DNA from: an uncultured Oscillospiraceae bacterium
Lineage (GTDB): Bacteria; Bacillota; Clostridia; Oscillospirales; Oscillospiraceae
Reading direction: 5' to 3'
Assembly (NCBI GenBank): GCA_934646185.1
Contig: CAKUEH010000032.1
Span: forward strand, 1-29,137
DNA length: 29,137 nucleotides
The notes beneath the pieces were generated by a model. It saw only the letters and a program-made list of their open reading frames with translations, was not told where the DNA came from and made no database searches. Of the stretch, positions 28,222 through 29,137 are shown piece after piece. How positions within the stretch are numbered: position 1 is the first letter of the stretch; every line of letters begins with the position of its first letter. The position numbers and the translations under genes are program-made.

Positions 28222-28707
28222 CTATAGTTTGAAAAAGGAATCAGCAAATGCGTACAGTTTTGCCAACTCGTCCACTGCCTGCTGCCGGATCCTCTGTGCT
28301 GTCCATACAGTCATGTGCATAGTCTTTGCAACGTCTGTCCACACATACGACTCCAAGTAGTATAGCTGGAGAACCCTGCCCTGACGTTCATCCAGTAATC
28401 CAATATAATGTTGGAGTCTGTCATGCTCCCGCCAGAGATCCGCATAGGCGGACGCAAGTTCGCCCAGCGCCTCGGCATTCATCCGTTCAGCCGTTTGTTT
28501 ATAGGCAAGTGCAACGTCCGGAACAGCTTTTGAGCTAGCCGTCTTTTCATTGCCTGTCAACGATGGCAGGGACATCGCTTCAATCATCTCTGAGTCGGAT
28601 ACCTGCGGTATATGCTGAAGCTCATACCGCATGATTTCAATTTGCCGTAACCGATGCGAAGAATTCTCAAGGAGTTTCTGAACGTAGCTTTTGTATGTGG
28701 GCTCCAT
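28222..28707 (-). CDS. Sigma-70 region-4-like / ArpU-DUF1492-type regulator
   Basis: A 161-aa protein. The N-terminal helical part (MEPTYKSYVQKLLENSSHRLRQIEIMRYEL) is followed by a linker and a C-terminal HTH like sigma region 4: HYIGLLDERQGRVLQLYYLESYVWTDVAKTMHMTVWTAQRIRQQAVDELAKLY. Phage ArpU/RinA-type proteins of this build activate late genes; sigma-like proteins also sit upstream of xis-int in Tn916-type elements. Which applies is not settled here. GGGAGGAACGCT precedes the ATG. It starts a unit with xis and int on the same strand. Confidence 0.85.
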   Translation of the reverse strand: MEPTYKSYVQKLLENSSHRLRQIEIMRYELQHIPQVSDSEMIEAMSLPSLTGNEKTASSKAVPDVALAYKQTAERMNAEALGELASAYADLWREHDRLQHYIGLLDERQGRVLQLYYLESYVWTDVAKTMHMTVWTAQRIRQQAVDELAKLYAFADSFFKL

Positions 28708-28742
28708 AGCGTTCCTCCCATCTGTGCAAAATCAAAATGGAA

Positions 28743-28789
28743 AGCAAAAAACAGATGTTTCCGCGCACTAACACGCAAAACATCTGTTT
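28743..28789 (-). terminator. Terminator/attenuator upstream of the sigma-like gene
   Basis: On the minus strand, a perfect 12-bp stem (28778-28789 with 28749-28760) is followed by a run of Us. It lies between the candidate promoter and the gene, so leaders would end here unless antiterminated, or it ends the incoming early transcript. Confidence 0.65.
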
Positions 28790-28802
28790 CCGTAATTTTC
28801 TA

Positions 28803-28837
28803 TGATAAGATTATCACAGAGCAGCGCGACATTACAA
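28803..28837 (-). promoter_or_regulatory. Candidate promoter and operator of the integration module
   Basis: On the minus strand: -10 TAATCT (28808-28813), 18-bp spacer, and a -35 TTGTAA (about 28832-28837). TGATAAGATTATCA (28803-28816), 6-bp inverted arms with a 2-bp gap, covers the -10. Confidence 0.5.
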
Positions 28838-28869
28838 GAGCCAAAGCAGAGCAAATTCGTGAAAAATGT

Positions 28870-29018
28870 GCGACAAAATAGCGACACAAAACGTCGTAAT
28901 TGCCTTGATACATTCGCTTTCTCCCCTCGCTCAAATCGAAATACATTTTTTGTCATATAATGGTTGAGAAATACTGCCGCATAACGGTAAAACCCCTTAT
29001 ACGGCAGTATTGAACCAT
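28870..29018. other. Non-coding stretch with direct and inverted repeats
   Basis: Two GCGACA repeats (28870 and 28881) lie 11 bp apart, one helical turn. A 59-bp interrupted palindrome follows: ATGGTT and AATACTGCCG (28960-28979) mirrored by CGGCAGTATT and AACCAT (29002-29018). It could be a terminator for the gene ending at 29022 on the minus strand, or a protein-binding or attachment sub-site. No gene is seen in 28708-29021. Confidence 0.55.
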
Positions 29019-29021
29019 ACA

Positions 29022-29137
29022 TTATAATTGCAAAAAAGCAAATGCGTTTTTCCCGCAGATATTCTCCACGATCTTTCCCAACGCCGCTTCATCCCTCGGA
29101 TACTGTCCGCATTCGACCAATTCGCCAAGGCGGTTGC
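29022..29137 (-). CDS. 3' end of an unidentified gene
   Basis: Open on the minus strand from the window edge to a TAA at 29022-29024. The last residues read NRLGELVECGQYPRDEAALG followed by a helix-like stretch and FAFLQL. It is too short to identify. The palindrome at 28960-29018 follows the stop directly, as a terminator would, which supports a real gene end. Confidence 0.5.
   Translation of the reverse strand, partial: NRLGELVECGQYPRDEAALGKIVENICGKNAFAFLQL

Larger units (their letters stand above)
26553..29137 (-). mobile_element. End of an integrative element at the tRNA-Leu 3' end
   Basis: From about 26.67 kb the DNA is clearly richer in A+T than everything to its left. It carries, reading towards the tRNA, a sigma-region-4-like gene, an excisionase-like gene and a tyrosine integrase. 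This order recalls the right end of Tn916-type elements and of many prophages. The element probably runs beyond the window. Its far attachment copy (tRNA 3' end) would be outside, so the boundary is inferred. Confidence 0.7.

Noticed and set aside
28768..29022. Minus-strand 84-codon frame
   Set aside because: It lies wholly over inverted repeats, begins next to a palindrome without a ribosome site, and has unusual Cys/Phe-rich composition.

Overview
The window looks like the chromosome of a high-GC member of the Clostridia (Oscillospiraceae-like gut Firmicutes). The evidence is strong AGGAGG-type ribosome binding sites, Firmicutes families (DUF1836, DegV, the DUF421/DUF4363 pair), tmRNA, and Firmicutes-type prophage genes. 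The species cannot be named from sequence alone.

Region 1 (1-9.39 kb) is ordinary host chromosome: the end of a short-chain dehydrogenase, tmRNA (ssrA), a hypothetical gene, an XRE/TPR regulator divergent from an 8-oxoguanine-deaminase-like amidohydrolase, a DUF421/DUF4363 membrane pair, a zinc-ribbon/phosphopantetheinyl-transferase pair divergent from a HAD phosphatase, a DegV protein divergent from a DUF1836 protein, and a YhhN-like membrane protein. Palindromic repeats punctuate this region. One family, built on AGGCTCCCCTT hairpins, also occurs inside the prophage.

Region 2 (about 9.39-26.2 kb) is a prophage late module read leftwards: a candidate small terminase, large terminase, portal, Prp-type cysteine protease, scaffold, N4-gp56-type capsid protein, connector, a large tail-hub-like protein, an S74-chaperoned fibre, an ejection-like coiled-coil protein, collagen-like and DUF6273 fibres, holin-like proteins and an amidase. 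No tape measure, sheath or tail tube was seen, so a short-tailed (podovirus-like) particle is inferred. No replication genes lie in this block.

At its right end is a compact control region (25.38-26.15 kb). It holds two face-to-face promoters, a TCGCAT/ATGCGA palindrome filling the spacer of the leftward promoter, a short repressor with no cleavage domain, and a small gene overlapping the repressor's 3' end in antisense. That small gene's promoter carries a LexA-box-like sequence. Together these look like an SOS-triggered induction switch.

Region 3 (26.25-29.14 kb) begins with a strong promoter and a tRNA-Leu(UAA) remnant that lacks its 3' half, followed by an intact tRNA-Leu(UAA). Directly beyond the tRNA lies clearly AT-richer DNA carrying integrase, excisionase-like and sigma-region-4-like genes, all reading towards the tRNA. 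This is probably the end of a second mobile element inserted at the tRNA 3' end and continuing past the window. It could instead be the integration module of the same phage. The upstream stretch is dense in inverted and direct repeats and ends in the 3' part of an unidentified gene.
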